Assembly: GCA_963573305.1 (NCBI GenBank)
Contig: OY754329.1
Span: forward strand, 63,981,084 to 64,045,083
DNA: 64,000 nucleotides
Direction of reading: 5' to 3'
DNA from: Pyrrhosoma nymphula
Lineage: Eukaryota > Arthropoda > Insecta > Odonata > Coenagrionidae
Of this stretch, positions 9,340 to 20,684 are shown piece by piece (position 1 is the first letter of the stretch; each line of letters starts with the position of its first letter). A program made the position numbers and the translations under genes. The notes beneath the pieces are model-generated. The model ran no database searches. It worked only from the letters and a program-made list of their open reading frames with translations, and had not been told where the DNA came from.

Positions 9340-10422
9340 GAAATGGACTTCCACAAAGTTACGCCTAAAAGGATTGAATTCATAGTATTCGTTGTTAAAA
9401 ACCGCAAATTTGGACCGGAGCCGGAGCCACTCCCCAAGACCTCGTTTCCAAATCCCTGCCCAAAGGTGGGTTTACACTGGCAAGTTTATTGCCCAAGTTA
9501 TTTGCAGCAGGTGACTTTCGACCTAAATTGCAGGTGTATAGGACTCTGAAATCCGCTTGCAGAACATTTTGTTTTATTTTGGCTGGTCGCTGGCAGAGGC
9601 ATATTGTTGCTAGTGTAAACAGCAACTCGTGAATAATTCTTCGTCAGGGTAAAATCCTTCACAAGCTCCTGCAGAAGAAACTCGTGGAAGTAGCTTTCCA
9701 GTTTAAAATCGCTCTAACAAAAACTGCAAAAATTTTTCGTGTCTTATATTGAATTATCTCCAGTTTCTTTAAATGTTACTCGCGTGTGCGAGAGTTGATC
9801 CTGATTGAAATCTCCCATCCATTGCTCGTACGTGGGTAACCGTTCCTTCCCGCCGTTTTTTTGTTTGTTTGCTCGTTGTATCTTTTATATTTGCATTGCA
9901 AATACAAAAGGAGGAAGCGTAGGTCCAATCTCTCCTCGCACTCCCTCCCTCAAACGACCCCACCTTCACACCCTCGTCGTCTTTTCGCGTTCCTTAGCCA
10001 CTCTCACGTTCCCTCACCTATCGCAAGCCGCGAGGACGACTCTCCCTCAGAGATACGTATGCAAACACACACTCTCACCCATTCCTCCCTTTCTCGTATC
10101 CCTCCTGAATTCCAGCTGTGTCCTCTTCTTCTCCATCCCCCACGTCCCTCTCTTCTTCTTTCGTTTTCTCCACATCTTCCCACGTCTCAGAGCGCTAGAG
10201 AGAAGGGGAGAGAGAGTGAGAGAATTCACAAGTGTTTCCGAGTTTCGCCAGCTCGTCTTTCCAACTTCACTCGCCGCAGCGATGCATCACACGGCCCACG
10301 GTGGTAGTTTATGTGACTGCGTTTTGGCCTGCTCCCCCTGGAGATGCGTGCTAGCTTACTGGTCGTCACCCGAGACGGGAGCGACCGAGTCCTGCGAGAG
10401 GCTCCTAACTCAAATTCATGTG
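9340..10422. other. Gene-free stretch with C/T-rich tract
   Basis: No recognised gene. The tract at about 9930-10190 is rich in CCCTC and TCTTC blocks and yields spurious Ser/Pro/His-rich frames. It ends in a CpG-containing patch (10250-10400) just before a TATAAATA sequence. Confidence 0.45.
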
Positions 10423-10457
10423 TATAAATAAGTGAAGGCGATGAAACGGTTCGTTAG
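10423..10457 (+). promoter_or_regulatory. Weak core-promoter candidate
   Basis: TATAAATA at 10423-10430 follows a C/T- and CpG-containing region, and GGTTCGTTAG lies about 27-30 bases downstream, an imperfect initiator. No coding exon follows, and the site could be chance. Confidence 0.15.
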
Positions 10458-10493
10458 AGCTAACTTGTTGGATACGCTGATTCCTATCCTAGC

Positions 10494-10958
10494 TCAGTCA
10501 TACCGTAATTCAAGAAGAGAGCATTTGACAAGTAAATTTATGTTAAAGATTAGTCCAAATTGCTAATGAAAGCAAAGGAATTTTGACTCCTATGCATGCA
10601 TTTCGGTCACCCATGTGACCATCGACAGGGAGATGTAAAATCTCGTAATCACGTGGGAGTTTTTGTTGTAGATGAGTTGTCCGAGGTTCCCTTGGACTTC
10701 GAACGTCGGGCAACACGCACGTTTAATTAAGGTTTCTCGTGTTTCCAGCCGGGTGAAGTGGTTCATCCTCTCCAACGTTTCGAGGTACGGCACGGCCATC
10801 GTTATCAGACGTGCTGATGATCACCAGATCTTCCAACACGCTTGTGTTCACGAGATTTCAACTCTCCCTGTCGATGGTCACCTGGTTGACCGAAATGCAT
10901 GCATATGAGTCAACATTCCTTTGATTTAATTGACAATTTGGATCAATCAGTCATACCG
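10494..10958. mobile_element. Foldback element flanked by 12-bp direct repeats
   Basis: Inverted arms of about 85-95 bp (about 10555-10650 and 10846-10937) share TATGCATGCATTTCGGTCA, GTGACCATCGACAGGGAGA and more. TCAGTCATACCG is repeated directly at 10494-10505 and 10947-10958, a possible target duplication. On the minus strand the interior reads CTGATAACGATGG, CTCGAAACGTTGG, then CACCCGGCTGGAAACACGAG, clearly related to the arm of the 990-1188 palindrome. A second CTGATGA (10814-10820) points the other way, so two units meet near 10810. The 69- and 78-residue frames here are artefacts. Confidence 0.65.
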
Positions 10959-11154
10959 ATTATGAGAAAAAATACCTTAGTAGTAATTACATCTAATAGT
11001 GGTTATTCTGTTAATCGTGCTTCGACGCCTAAGGTCATTTCGCACATATTGTCTGTCACGTGCAGACAGGGGCAACATCACTCGGACGAATCTGAGGATC
11101 ACCCTTCCAAACTAGAGCCGAGCCCAACGATGCTTAACTTCGGTGACTATAATT

Positions 11155-11691
11155 ACATCTACATCAACATGATACCTTATGAGCCACCTCAAGGGTGTAT
11201 GGCAGGCAGTGATTTCTCACCGGGAAGGCAGTCACCATTAACCATACTAGCATAGTGTCATTCCCTATTTTAATAGATATACTAAAAAGTAGCGTATGCT
11301 TCAGGAGATTTCACGTGCAATACGGCTTCCAGCCAGTGGCGTAACTAAAATTTGGCTCTGGGGGTGTGTCCAGAATATTTGAATAGGGATAGTACTGGGA
11401 GTTTGGGCCTAACCTAATGGGGGATCTATCCCGGAATATGTTTGAAAATTATAACGACAAAACTACATTTTCAAGCTATTGTTGAGCAAATAAAGATATT
11501 TAGTTTGCTAATTTATTTGCCATTAATGTTGGTACCCTTAACAAAGTTGCTTCGGGGGGTTGATGAGGGGTCCGGTCTCGTTGGTCCCCCCCATAAATAC
11601 GCCCATGCTTACAGCTATCGTTCTATTCCATGATGGATGCCATACTCTTGCATCACGGGGACTATTAGCTAACGTTCAGCCATGCTAACAA
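11155..11691 (-). mobile_element. Second retroelement family, 3' end, interrupted
   Basis: The left end has the shared tail in minus orientation (ACATCTACATCAACATGATACC, then GAGCCACCTCAAGGGTGTAT). It continues as a 3' UTR different from the main CR1-like family. The body matches 19003-19274 (-) and 13291-13524 (+): GCAATACG, TGCATCACGGGGAC, and GTTCAGCCATGCTAAC at the end. A 274-bp insert at 11334-11607 interrupts it. No protein is encoded in the preserved part. Confidence 0.65.
11334..11607. mobile_element. hAT-like MITE, 274 bp, nested
   Basis: It starts CAGTGGCGTAACTA and ends with the complement of CATGGGCGTATTTA, with G-rich sub-termini (CTGGGGGTG on the left, complement of GGGGGG on the right). 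It is flanked by CTTCCAGC (11326-11333) and CTTACAGC (11608-11615), an 8-bp duplication with one mismatch. Removing it restores continuity with the related tail at 19.0-19.3 kb. An 8-bp duplication and a CAGTGGCG-type end fit hAT; a P-like origin is also possible. Confidence 0.65.
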
Positions 11692-11824
11692 GCAAAGCAA
11701 TTACGAATTTACAGATCTATTACTTAGAATGAATGATTATAAAATGAAATAAAAAAAAGAAATTGTTGACCGTATATTGCAGTATTCCAATTGCAAATCG
11801 TTTGGAAAAATAAAAAAAATTAAA

Positions 11825-12100
11825 GTACTACCAGTTTCGACCTCACGGACATCTTAAGGTACACAGATTTTAAAAATTACGGTGGTATTTAACTATTCAT
11901 ACAATGTTGACTACGTCATGAAGGAAGGAAATGAGGGAAAGGGAACATAATGGTAGTTGGGCGAGGAGGTGGGAGACGGGGAGGAGGGTGAGGTTTCGGA
12001 AACATTGTGATGTCAAACATGGGTGAATGATTGTTAAACAGGTTTTCATTATTCAAGTTAAAATGCTTGTAAAGGGTAATTTCCCGTTGTTTTAGGACTT
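11825..12100 (-). mobile_element. Penelope-like element tail relic
   Basis: Read on the minus strand, about 12075-12000 keeps a decayed frame resembling the end of the PLE protein (FNLNN, then NNHSPMFD). This is followed by a C-rich tract (12000-11930) and then ACCTTAAGATGTCC, GTGAGGTCGAAACTGGTAG and an AATT-rich end (11865-11825). The same order of endonuclease end, C-rich spacer and CTGAAGATG-stem-GTCGAAAC-type hairpin is seen in the 38-42 kb PLE, which supports the assignment. Confidence 0.5.
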
Positions 12101-12110
12101 ATCTAGTCTA

Positions 12111-13290
12111 CTGCCCTTCAGTTTGACCTGCAATATCGGACGGGAAAAAATTTCTGGGATGAAGGTTCTCCATTTATAGCAGGTGTATAGTGAAATGGGA
12201 CTAGTCAATACGGGTATAAGTATGTTTATATTTCGTAGTGACGATACTGTCCTTCCACTTAGTTTCACCTAAGTGCATTGATTTCGGCCAATAGAGTATT
12301 TGCACACTTTTGGGAAGTGACATCTAAAAAATCTATCGATACTTCAGACACTAAATTTTCATTCTGACGCTCGAGAGGCTTTTCGTTAATTTTTTATTAG
12401 CTAATAAAATATAATAAATTATTATTGCGCCGAAACACTGGTCCACCATGTTTTGTAGGCTCTGGCGTAATCTCCCATATCGACCATTTGTTGATTTGGA
12501 GATTGTGTGACTGTGTAGTCTTAGCGTGCGGACGAAACTTTTGCTATTAATCATTCTCACATTATTGGGACGATTTCTGTTGCTGTGTGAAATATATTGC
12601 AATGGAAGAAGTCAGTAATTCTAGCGATGAAATTCCAGCTAAAATTAAGTGGACTGAGTATTGCTAGTTTATACCTAGGCAATTTCGATGCTAAAACAAT
12701 GCGTATTAAAAGCTATTTATTAAATTAATTCGTTTGAATTATACCTTGGTATTTCGTACGTGGCATTTCGAAACCAAACACTACTCGCTATAATAAATTT
12801 AAACAAAATACCACACTTACGCAAATACTCTATTGGTGTTCCAACTGCAAAGGTCATGTTACCTACGATTTGAAATGGGAATCGCTATCACAGTGAAGAT
12901 TACGGAATAGGCTAAATCTCCTGAGAAAAATTTGAAGCGAGTTGCTTCTTCGAAGACGTAAAGAACACTGCCGTGCTTCTATGGTCGGTTAGATCGCATC
13001 CATAAAATAAGAGAGATTGATCGCGGGAAGGATAGGTTTTAAATGTTATATTTTCCACGTACGATGACGGAATTCAATTGCTCTGACTGTTGCTGCCAAT
13101 AATTTTGATTGCAAAAATAATTATCCCTTATTATACTATTTTTAATTTTATTTTAATTTTGTTCAACTTTCTATTTCGATATAGAATGCTAATAAATTTG
13201 ATGATTTATCTATGTCTCTGTAATTTTTTAATACTTTTTTACATGTAAGAATGGCTAAAATGAACAGAATAGTAATTTTTTTATCGTTTT
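12111..13290. other. No recognisable feature
   Basis: AT-rich DNA with short chance frames only; none matches a family used elsewhere in the window. Confidence 0.45.
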
Positions 13291-13524
13291 GCATGTTGGC
13301 ATGACTGAACTCTTAACTAATGGTGGTCGTGGTAATGAGTAGTGTCGCATGCTTCACATGAGACTTGAGACACCGTTGCATGCGAAATCTCCTTACGCAT
13401 GCATGGATTAACTGTAAATTTAGTAAAATAGAATATGACATTATGATAGAGTGTTTAACGGTTAATGTCTGCTTGGTGAGGAGTCACCCCTTGAGGTGGC
13501 TTGTATGGTATCACGTAGATGAAT
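13291..13524 (+). mobile_element. Second retroelement family, 3' end
   Basis: This is a plus-strand relative of 11155-11691 and 19003-19274: GCATGACTGAACTC near 13300, then the shared 3' tail GAGTCACCCCTTGAGGTGGC, TTGTATGGTATCACGTAGATG. There is no coding sequence. It shares only the final 40-45 bases with the main CR1-like family. Confidence 0.6.
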
Positions 13525-13769
13525 GTGTCTAATCCAGGAGATTAATTAAGCATGATGGACCAAAACACTTTGTGCAATTGTCCACTTATTTATTTCACCG
13601 ATCAATTGCAATGGAAAAACTTTTCATTTTTTTTTTAATTTTCAATGTAAATTTCAATTTCGGTGAAATACACAAGTATAGAATCGTAAAAAGTGTTGCT
13701 TGACGTTGTAAATTTCCACTTAGTAACGCAAAGCTTCATCAATTTAACTAGGAGCTTAATGTTAACATA

Positions 13770-13852
13770 TAATATCCATAACAGAAACAGAATTCGAGCT
13801 GGCGACCTTTGGGTTGCGAGGCAGGCACGTTACGCGGCCGGCGGTCACCCTT
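13770..13852 (-). mobile_element. tRNA-like SINE head
   Basis: On the minus strand, GCCGCGTAACGTGCCTGCCT followed by AACCCAAAGGTCGCCAGCTC and GAATTCTG resembles the head of the 16.29 kb SINE (GTAACGTCCTCGTCTGC, CCCAAAGGTCGCTGG, TTCGAATCC). Box B is diverged. Only the head is recognisable. Confidence 0.45.
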
Positions 13853-15834
13853 TTGACAATGGAAAGGTGTTCCTGACGGGCCGGGCACGACGGGCGTGGG
13901 CGAACACCCGTGTTCGTTGAGCTGACGCATCCTCCTCGAGGATGTGCGGCGATGACCCGTTGGCTGGGACAAGGTCGTCCCACGCGACGAGCGGTCACCT
14001 GACCCGTCCGCCTTTTGCCTTTGGAGGGGCCAGAGCGAGGAGTGAGACCACAGTCGGAAGGTCATGGACCCGGGTCAGGGGTTCTCCGTCTCCCGCCGTC
14101 TGCCTCCCGTTCTCCTCCTCCGCCGCCAATGGCATCTGAGATTTTTTGCATCCTTCCTTCCTCTTTCTACCTCTTCCTTTCTATCCTCGGTCTTCTTCTG
14201 CACCACCTTTCCTTTACCTTATTTGGCCCTTCGTCTCGCCCTTTTGGTTTTGGTCAGGGCTTTGGAATTTCCTTCACAGTCGTCCGTGGGCGTTTGATTC
14301 GAATTCAGCAGCATCAAACTTGCCTGAAACCTTGTCGAATCATGACAGTTGGAACGTTAAACATAGTTTCCACCGTCATTACTTTGATAAATAAGGGCTC
14401 AGGGCCGCAAGAACCATCGTCGAATGCTGCAAACCTTCTATAATTTTACATTTTTTTTCAGAAAAACACCGGAAATGATTTAGTTTATTTTTATTTCTTA
14501 TTCTACTTTATTGGAATATGCATGCTCTATAACTATTATTGTCATTATATATGAAAAGTATGGACTCTGGGCCACGAGGCTAGTGAAATATCATTAATTT
14601 TGACGGGCTTATTTTGGGAGAAAAATGGCGAAACATACTATGAATGAAAAAGCTTATCGGTATCTCTATGCTTCGTCAGCATCTGCATTAAAACTTTCCA
14701 AAAATGGAAGGAATGAGCGTAGTTGTTTGCTTAATTGAGTTTCAAACATTTTATTTGCGAACGCAATATGCTTTCAATAAATCCCTCCGCATTTGTTGTA
14801 AGTAGTTATCCCTGATACAACCAATAATACTGATTTACTATTGTCGTACCTTTGGACGGCTAAATGCCAGGGCGTTCCATGTGGAAAGAATTTAGAACTT
14901 TTATTCATTGTTAATCGAGTGCTATTTTGGTCCGATCTGAATGACATGGAATGCGATCAAAAAGTGCCTAATTAAAGAGTGGTCGCAGAGCACCCGATTC
15001 TTTATCTCGTATAGAAAATAATTTTAACTTGAGACACGATAAAACGCCCTTTTCATGCTTTGCAGTTAATAATACTCCACAGGTGTTATTTTGAAGTTGA
15101 CGCCTATCTCGCAGATATTAACCTTCGTTTATAACGGTATATATCTTCATATATATAACGGTATATATATTTTCATATATACCTTCCGTGTAATATTAAT
15201 AACAAATGATCACGCGAAAAGCGCGGAAGATAATAATTTTCTACTTCTATCTGATTTTTCTAAATGATCATCGGGCGTAACCATTTTTTTCCGTTGTTTA
15301 TATAAATGTTTTCTATCGCGCATTCCTTGAAAAATATGGAAATGTGTTAGTTCCCGTAGCGTCTTAATATGTTCTTTAACATCATCCGGGACTTTAAGCT
15401 GCGTCTGTTAACTTTTGGCTTGAGACAGTTTTTACTTGGCAACCATTTACTCGCGTTACTGGAGGTCTCGTTAGATTGAAGTGAAGAAGACATAAAAGAG
15501 GAGGAACCCGAACGATGAGAGCGTCGTCGAACAAATTTTGGCGGAAAGGATGCTTAAGATTGATTGAAAAGGAAAATATGGAGTTTTTTTTGAAAGATCG
15601 TAATATCTTAACGATATATGCAAGGTGTGGCACCATCTTATTTTCTGGAAAAAACCCGCAGTAAATTACGGTTATAAAGATCTAGGTAGATTTATAAAGT
15701 AAACTTTGAATGTGAACGATTTATGGAGAAAATAGTTTCGTAAGTTTTCGATCTCGCGAGGAGCTGCCTCTTTTGTCTGTTTAGTTGGTTTGTAATTCTG
15801 GGGAGGTGACCGACAGCTGAGCTCATTTCCAACT
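13853..15834. other. G/C-rich patch then featureless AT-rich DNA
   Basis: From 13850 to about 14340 the sequence is unusually rich in G+C and CpG, with C/T blocks; this gives several overlapping frames (for example 13748-14065 minus) without recognisable domains. From 14440 it becomes plain AT-rich DNA. A short 27-base TATATAACGG-type repeat occurs twice at 15135-15185. Confidence 0.45.
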
Positions 15835-16267
15835 AAAAGGAATGGTGATTTAGCTGGTATTCATTCATTGGTCGTTTAATCCTACAATTGCTTGACTGCA
15901 CCCCTCCATCTTTCCAATTTAATGCTATTTCCCTTACTCCCAGGTAGTTCTTAGGTACTTTCCTCTTTATTTGGTCTATGTATTTATACTTAGGCCTTCC
16001 TCTTGGGACTTTTCTATCCAATTTTCCTTCAATTTTATTTTTCACAAACCCATTGTGCCTCATTGCCCAATAACTCAGGCTCTTCTTTCCTGCAAAGTAT
16101 TCTATATGGTTATTACTCTTCTACCTTCTTTATACTTCTTCATTTATTATTTTATCTGTCCATTTTACATTCAGCAGCCTCCTCCAACACCAGGTTTTGC
16201 ATGCTTCTAATCCTCTCTGGTGTAATTTTCCAATGGTCCATGTTTCTGTCCCATAGAGTAGACCCAT
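15835..16267 (-). pseudogene. RTE-like LINE, C-terminal fragment
   Basis: On the minus strand the sequence reads LLYGTETWTIGKLHQRGLEA, then TWCWRRLLNVKWTDKIINEEV, a stop and frameshift, then SYWAMRHNGFVKNKIEGKLD and a PRGRPKYKYIDQIK block. The order SETWTL, WCWRRxLxISWTD, RHxxFVKxIIEGK, GRGRP is the post-reverse-transcriptase end common in RTE-like LINEs. It is disrupted by stops near 16128 and 16065 and lacks all upstream domains. A SINE begins 18 bases beyond its upstream end, so an apparent 83-residue frame fuses the two. Confidence 0.7.
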
Positions 16268-16284
16268 AGAGTTTCTGACCCACG

Positions 16285-16475
16285 TCGGCCTCGGTTTCGG
16301 CGGGGTAACGTCCTCGTCTGCTATCCCAAAGGTCGCTGGTTCGAATCCCGCCTGGGGAGGATTTTTCACTTCCCAGGGCATGGTTGTTTGTGCTTGTCCA
16401 TTGAATGAATTGTATAAAATGATTTATGTTCCATAGGACAAGGTCCTAGAACAATAAAATTAATAATAATAGAGT
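16285..16475 (+). mobile_element. tRNA-headed SINE
   Basis: The head is TCGGCGGGGTAACGTCCTCG, and CTGGTTCGAATCCCGCC holds a perfect box B (about 16338-16348). The tRNA-unrelated body begins GGAGGATTTTTCACTTCCC, contains CCATAGGACAAGGTCC, and ends in an AATAAAATTAATAATAATA tail. Its minus-strand translation gives the usual GFEPAT signature of tRNA-derived SINEs. It sits immediately next to an RTE-like LINE fragment. Confidence 0.8.
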
Positions 16476-16689
16476 GCCACGCTCCACACGAATGATTTTT
16501 ACATGCATTAGCTGGAATAGGAAGAATTATTTGCGGAATGGAAGAAGGACAAAGTGGAACCCGGCGTCAGCATAAGCCTACTATTAACGATATGCGCCAA
16601 ACACACCATAAAATTAATGTACCACCTGACGGACGGAGTGATACGCATGAAGTGCACTCCAAGCGAAACCCAAGGAAGGATTAGGATTT

Positions 16690-16790
16690 CAATGAAAAAT
16701 ATCCTCCACCTCAGCCATTCGAACCCAAGTCCTCGAGATAGGAAGCTGGTGCTGTAGCTACCTTACCAGCTCATTCCCCATAGCCTGTTA
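16690..16790 (-). mobile_element. tRNA-headed SINE remnant
   Basis: On the minus strand: GAGCTGGTAAGGTAGCTACA, then CTCGAGGACTTGGGTTCGAA (box B) and TGGCTGAGGTGGAGGATATT. The body matches the 6.66 kb copy. The upstream 200 bases (16476-16689) hold nothing recognised. Confidence 0.55.
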
Positions 16791-16904
16791 ATTCTCCGGA
16801 AATCCTGCTCGAAAATTCTGTACGCTTTCCTTGAAAATAATATTTTTACAGAATCCCCCAAGTACTTTCCTAGACTCTCCTTAAAATATTGAAGCACTTT
16901 TTTA

Positions 16905-17185
16905 GGAAGTTGTACAGACTTTCGACAAACGAGGAGGTATTGTATATGGTAGGAGAGGAGATGAAACTGATAGCGAAAGTTAGGAGAAGACAAAAGGAAT
17001 GGATGGCGGACGTTCAGAAGGGAGAGGGGATATTGAAGAGGGTAATAGAGAGAAGAACAACGGGGATGCGTGGAAGAGGATATGAATTCTGGACGAAATA
17101 AGAAGAGGTAGAAGATATGAGGAATTTAATTGGATGTAATCGCGAGACATCTGTAGGAGGGTAGGCATACGATGTACATACCAGA
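16905..17185 (+). pseudogene. RTE-like LINE, C-terminal fragment
   Basis: The plus strand reads NEEVLYMVGEEMKLIAKVRR, RQKEWMADVQKGEGILKRVI, ERRTTGMRGRGYEF, then a stop and further decayed codons (EEVEDMRNLIG). This is the EEVLxRVGEERKLL, RRRQxxWxGHxLRGxGLL, EGRMxGKRGRGRP pattern of RTE-like LINE C-termini. The orientation is opposite to the nearby 15.8-16.3 kb piece, so they are separate insertions or a rearranged pair. Confidence 0.6.
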
Positions 17186-19002
17186 ATTTCTGATGTTAGG
17201 ACTGTCAAAAATCTACCAATCAGCTGGTAGAATTCTAAAATGAAATGTATTAAGACTTGCCTAACAATTTCTGCAGAAATTCCCATAGAAAATTCAATAG
17301 CATTTCTGAAAATATCCTGTTGAGATTCTTTATTACATGATATATGTATTCATCGTTGCATCTTTTAGAACTTCCTGAAATTCATCTTTTTGGCTAAGGT
17401 TAGAAACTTTATTTATAGCTATATCTTTGAGTTTATAATTGTGAAATCCTCGATAAGAAATTAGCAACTTAACATAGTTACTCTTTTTCTTAAGCTCCTA
17501 CGAAGGATAGAACACTCGCTAATGAACGCCGGAAAAGTTTCCGTGGATTTCTCGAGGCCTCCTTCATTCTACCGAAACTACCCCTACGGAATGTGAGCTC
17601 GGTGTTTATAATCCGAACAAATCCTTATAAAAGGAACTGGTCTTACGCAAAGCATGACAATTTTCCTATCATTCATTATTCCTGCTGGGCAGTTTTTACA
17701 AAATATTTTTCAGGGGCCCCAATAAGGTCCATGCCAACAAAGGACTGGGTGGATGTCGAAGTGACCTTAGAATCTTACCAAATAGTGGAGGAGTTTTTTA
17801 AAAGAAATTTCCTGTTCCGCAAGATGTTTATCTTGTTGTCAGTTTGAATCCACTTCGCTCTGGCATCGTGGTATGTGTTTACCAATGCGTTTTGTGCTTT
17901 TTTTTCTCAGCGCCCTCTCACTGCTGCATCGTCTCGACTGCGCATTCTCCCGCTCTTTTCTTTTCGCTTCCCCGAAACACTTTATCTTCTGTCCCATTCC
18001 TCGGGATTTGTCCCCTTAGTCCTCCGAGATCGAATCTGCATGATAGTGAAAGGGAGAAAAACCAGCCACGATCGATTCTGCACTTCAGGAGAGTGAGAGA
18101 GAGAAAAAAGCCGTATTCGTTTAGCTCTATCGTCCGTTACATGGTGAGCTCATCGTTCTTAAAAAAAAGAACGGAGAAATGGCGACAGTGGTGACGCCAT
18201 TCGGCCGGAGGGGAAAGGATACTTTATTTCCGAGAGCTCTCGGCTTGATCGGTCGTCGAACCTGAAGCTCACTCCACGGGTCATCTCTTCTCTCTTCACC
18301 TCATCCTCTTCTTCATTTCCCTTCGCTTTTACCCTCCCTTCCTTCCTCACCTCCCATTCTGCCCGTTCTTCCCGGGGATTGGGTCGGTGTGGTGTCCGCT
18401 TTACCACTATAACAGAGGACATAGAGGGTAGCCAAACGCAACAATGGCTGCAATAGTTCTTTCCGTAATCCGCCATGTTCTTATCCAGTTCCGTCCCGGT
18501 CAGTCGATAATTATAGTCGTGACGAACAGTGAGAGAAAATGGTTTTTCCTAGAGAAAAGATTGCTCGGAATTGATTTCCAAAGTGAGCATCATGTGTCAT
18601 TCTGATGCTTTTGAGTCAATACATCCTTCATGTTTCCCCTCACGTGAGCAAGGCATAAATAATCAAATTATGCGTCACCTATAAAAATTGTCAGGTTTTC
18701 GGATTTGCTAGTATTCTCCTTAAATCAGAATGATGACCTCATTTTCTCGCCCAAAGGTCGTTGATATTTTTTTGGTCTAACAGAATTCAAGTTACACCAT
18801 TTTTGTGTGCCACTTTTAAATATGGATTTCGTCAAAAGTCACTGAGTGCACGGCGGTCATTTTATCTGCTTAGCGCCTAAGAGCCACCCAAACAACATGG
18901 TGACTGCGCGCAACAATCATTACATAAAATACCATACGGAGTCACTTATTTGGCCACTTCATACATATTATGTGTCACTACATCATTATTATTGGTTCCT
19001 AT
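17186..19002. other. Gene-free stretch with C/T-rich block
   Basis: No recognised gene. A C/T- and CpG-containing block (about 17900-18370) produces spurious frames on both strands. The 84-residue frame at 17593-17847 has no recognisable features. Confidence 0.4.
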
Positions 19003-19274
19003 TTGTCTACGTGGTACCCTGAAAGTAAACTCAATGGTGTGTGGCAGGGGGTGATTTAACATGAGGCATGCACTATTAGTGTATTGTACTAACCATCAGA
19101 CACACTGTCGTACTGTCATTAGCTATTTTACTAAATATGCTTTAATTCTAAATTAAGTAACGCAGTGGACGGGACTCCGTATGCAATACGCGTTCTTAAC
19201 ATTAACCTACACATGCGGGATACACACTGAACTCATGCATCATGGGGATCATTTGTTAGAGTTCAGTCATGCTA
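19003..19274 (-). mobile_element. Second retroelement family, 3' end
   Basis: The minus-orientation tail (TTGTCTACGTGGTACCCTGA, then GGTGTGTGGCAGGGGGTGAT) leads into the body shared with 11155-11691: GCAATACGCG, TGCATCATGGGGATC, GTTCAGTCATGCTAAC. This copy lacks the 274-bp MITE and so confirms that insertion. Confidence 0.65.
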
Positions 19275-19804
19275 ACGTGAAAAAGTTTGAATAAAATATG
19301 GAGGCACATAAAACATGTAATTAATTAGCATCCCATGCATAAATTGAGAACTGAAAAAAAGAATGAAATAAAATTGATAACAAAAACAACACTACCTATC
19401 ATTTCCATCAACATCATTCGCGCTATCGCTCCTAGCTATTGTAGACTCTAATCGAACGCGGAAAAATAACGTTTTAAACTTAATCGTTCTGTGAGTTGGA
19501 TCGTCTGTGAGTGATTTCCAATTTTATGCTCGTGGTTTAACCTACCATTGCAGCAAGAAGTTATTAATATGTTCTTTAAGTCATCAAGAAGTACCTTGCC
19601 TTACATCTACTCAGCGTAGATTAAACTTTGTTTTAATCTACGCTGTGATAGAGATTCCCATCCTAATTATTTTTAAAGCCTCTCGACACACTGCTAGACT
19701 TATTCGTCCTCGATTAACATTTCTTTACAAACCTGTGAGCTGCCTATCGCTGCACGCGATCTGTGACCTTTTTACGTCTCAAATATTATAACTCAAACGT
19801 AATC
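19275..19804. other. No recognisable feature
   Basis: Plain AT-rich DNA. ATCTACTCAGCGTAGATTAAACTTTGTTTTAATCTACGC near 19605-19645 forms a short hairpin. The 94-residue frame here is unsupported. Confidence 0.4.
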
Positions 19805-20440
19805 TGAAGTAGTTTGATCCCTCCTATTCTGATATCAAGCCCGCCTCATAAGGATTCCAATCACTAGACGAGTATTCTTAGTGGGGCCTAACTTGCGAAA
19901 AATGACATTGCTCTTTGTGAAACTTCAAATTTCTCATAGCATTTCCCTAGTACAATTTTACTAAACCTTAGTTTTCTGTTAGGTTTACCACATATTTTCC
20001 GGATGTGTAAACTCCAAGGTATCCTGAGTAACGAGCTCGACGTTGACGGTTTCCGTTTTTATTTTGAACTTTATTAGATCACTCGGGGGTATTTTTCTTC
20101 ATCCAAAAATCTACCAACACCGATTTTTTAGGTTCAGTTCCAACTGACATTTTTCGCACCAGGCTTGAATTTTCACTAGATCCTTTATCAATAAGTGCTT
20201 ATGATCCCGGTTCAAAACCTCTCTGTATACAACTCTGTAGTCAGTAAAGAGTCTTAAGTTTACTGTGACCCACGGCATTGATATCATCAATGAAAAGAGA
20301 AATAGTAAAGGACCGATGGTACTTCCTTGGGGAACATCAGATTCAAGTTTTCGACATGATACCATTTATAGTGACCCATTGTTCACGACTTTTTAAGAAC
20401 TGATTAATCCAATATGATATTTTTATACATCCCATAGGAT
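19805..20440 (-). pseudogene. CR1-like LINE reverse transcriptase fragment
   Basis: The minus strand reads YWINQFLKSREQWVTINGI, then two stops, then DVPQGSTIGPLLFLF (motif B of the reverse transcriptase). A degraded FADD region and YREV follow, then IQAWCEKCQLELNLKN. Near the left end comes QVRPH, a stop, EYSS, WNPYEAGL (compare RPHLEYAASIWDPYE in the main family). It is a different and older CR1-like subfamily, with multiple stops and frameshifts. Confidence 0.7.
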
Positions 20441-20684
20441 TCCTTTCGATTTAGTGCGCTATTCATTCTGCAGCAAAACATTGCAGTTGCTATCCAATCG
20501 TTTCACACCCTATTCATCGTTTCCGCTCCGTGAGCACGGGAAATTTCATCTCGTCAAGGTGGCTGGATCGTTGAATGGAAAATGTTTCATTTTTTCACAT
20601 TGACTGATGTGTTCACGTAATGCTCTCAGGAAAAACTCTATCTATCTTTCTCTTTTTATCAAAGTATTATCGCCAGCGAAATTA

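Noticed and set aside
9805..10431. A 208-codon frame on the plus strand
   Set aside because: Pyrimidine-rich low complexity with a competing overlapping frame of 148 codons and no motif.
6703..16348. Sequences with strong box B (GGTTCGAATC) that could be tRNA genes
   Set aside because: They recur with non-tRNA bodies, lack a foldable cloverleaf with paired acceptor ends, and sit in SINE-like units.
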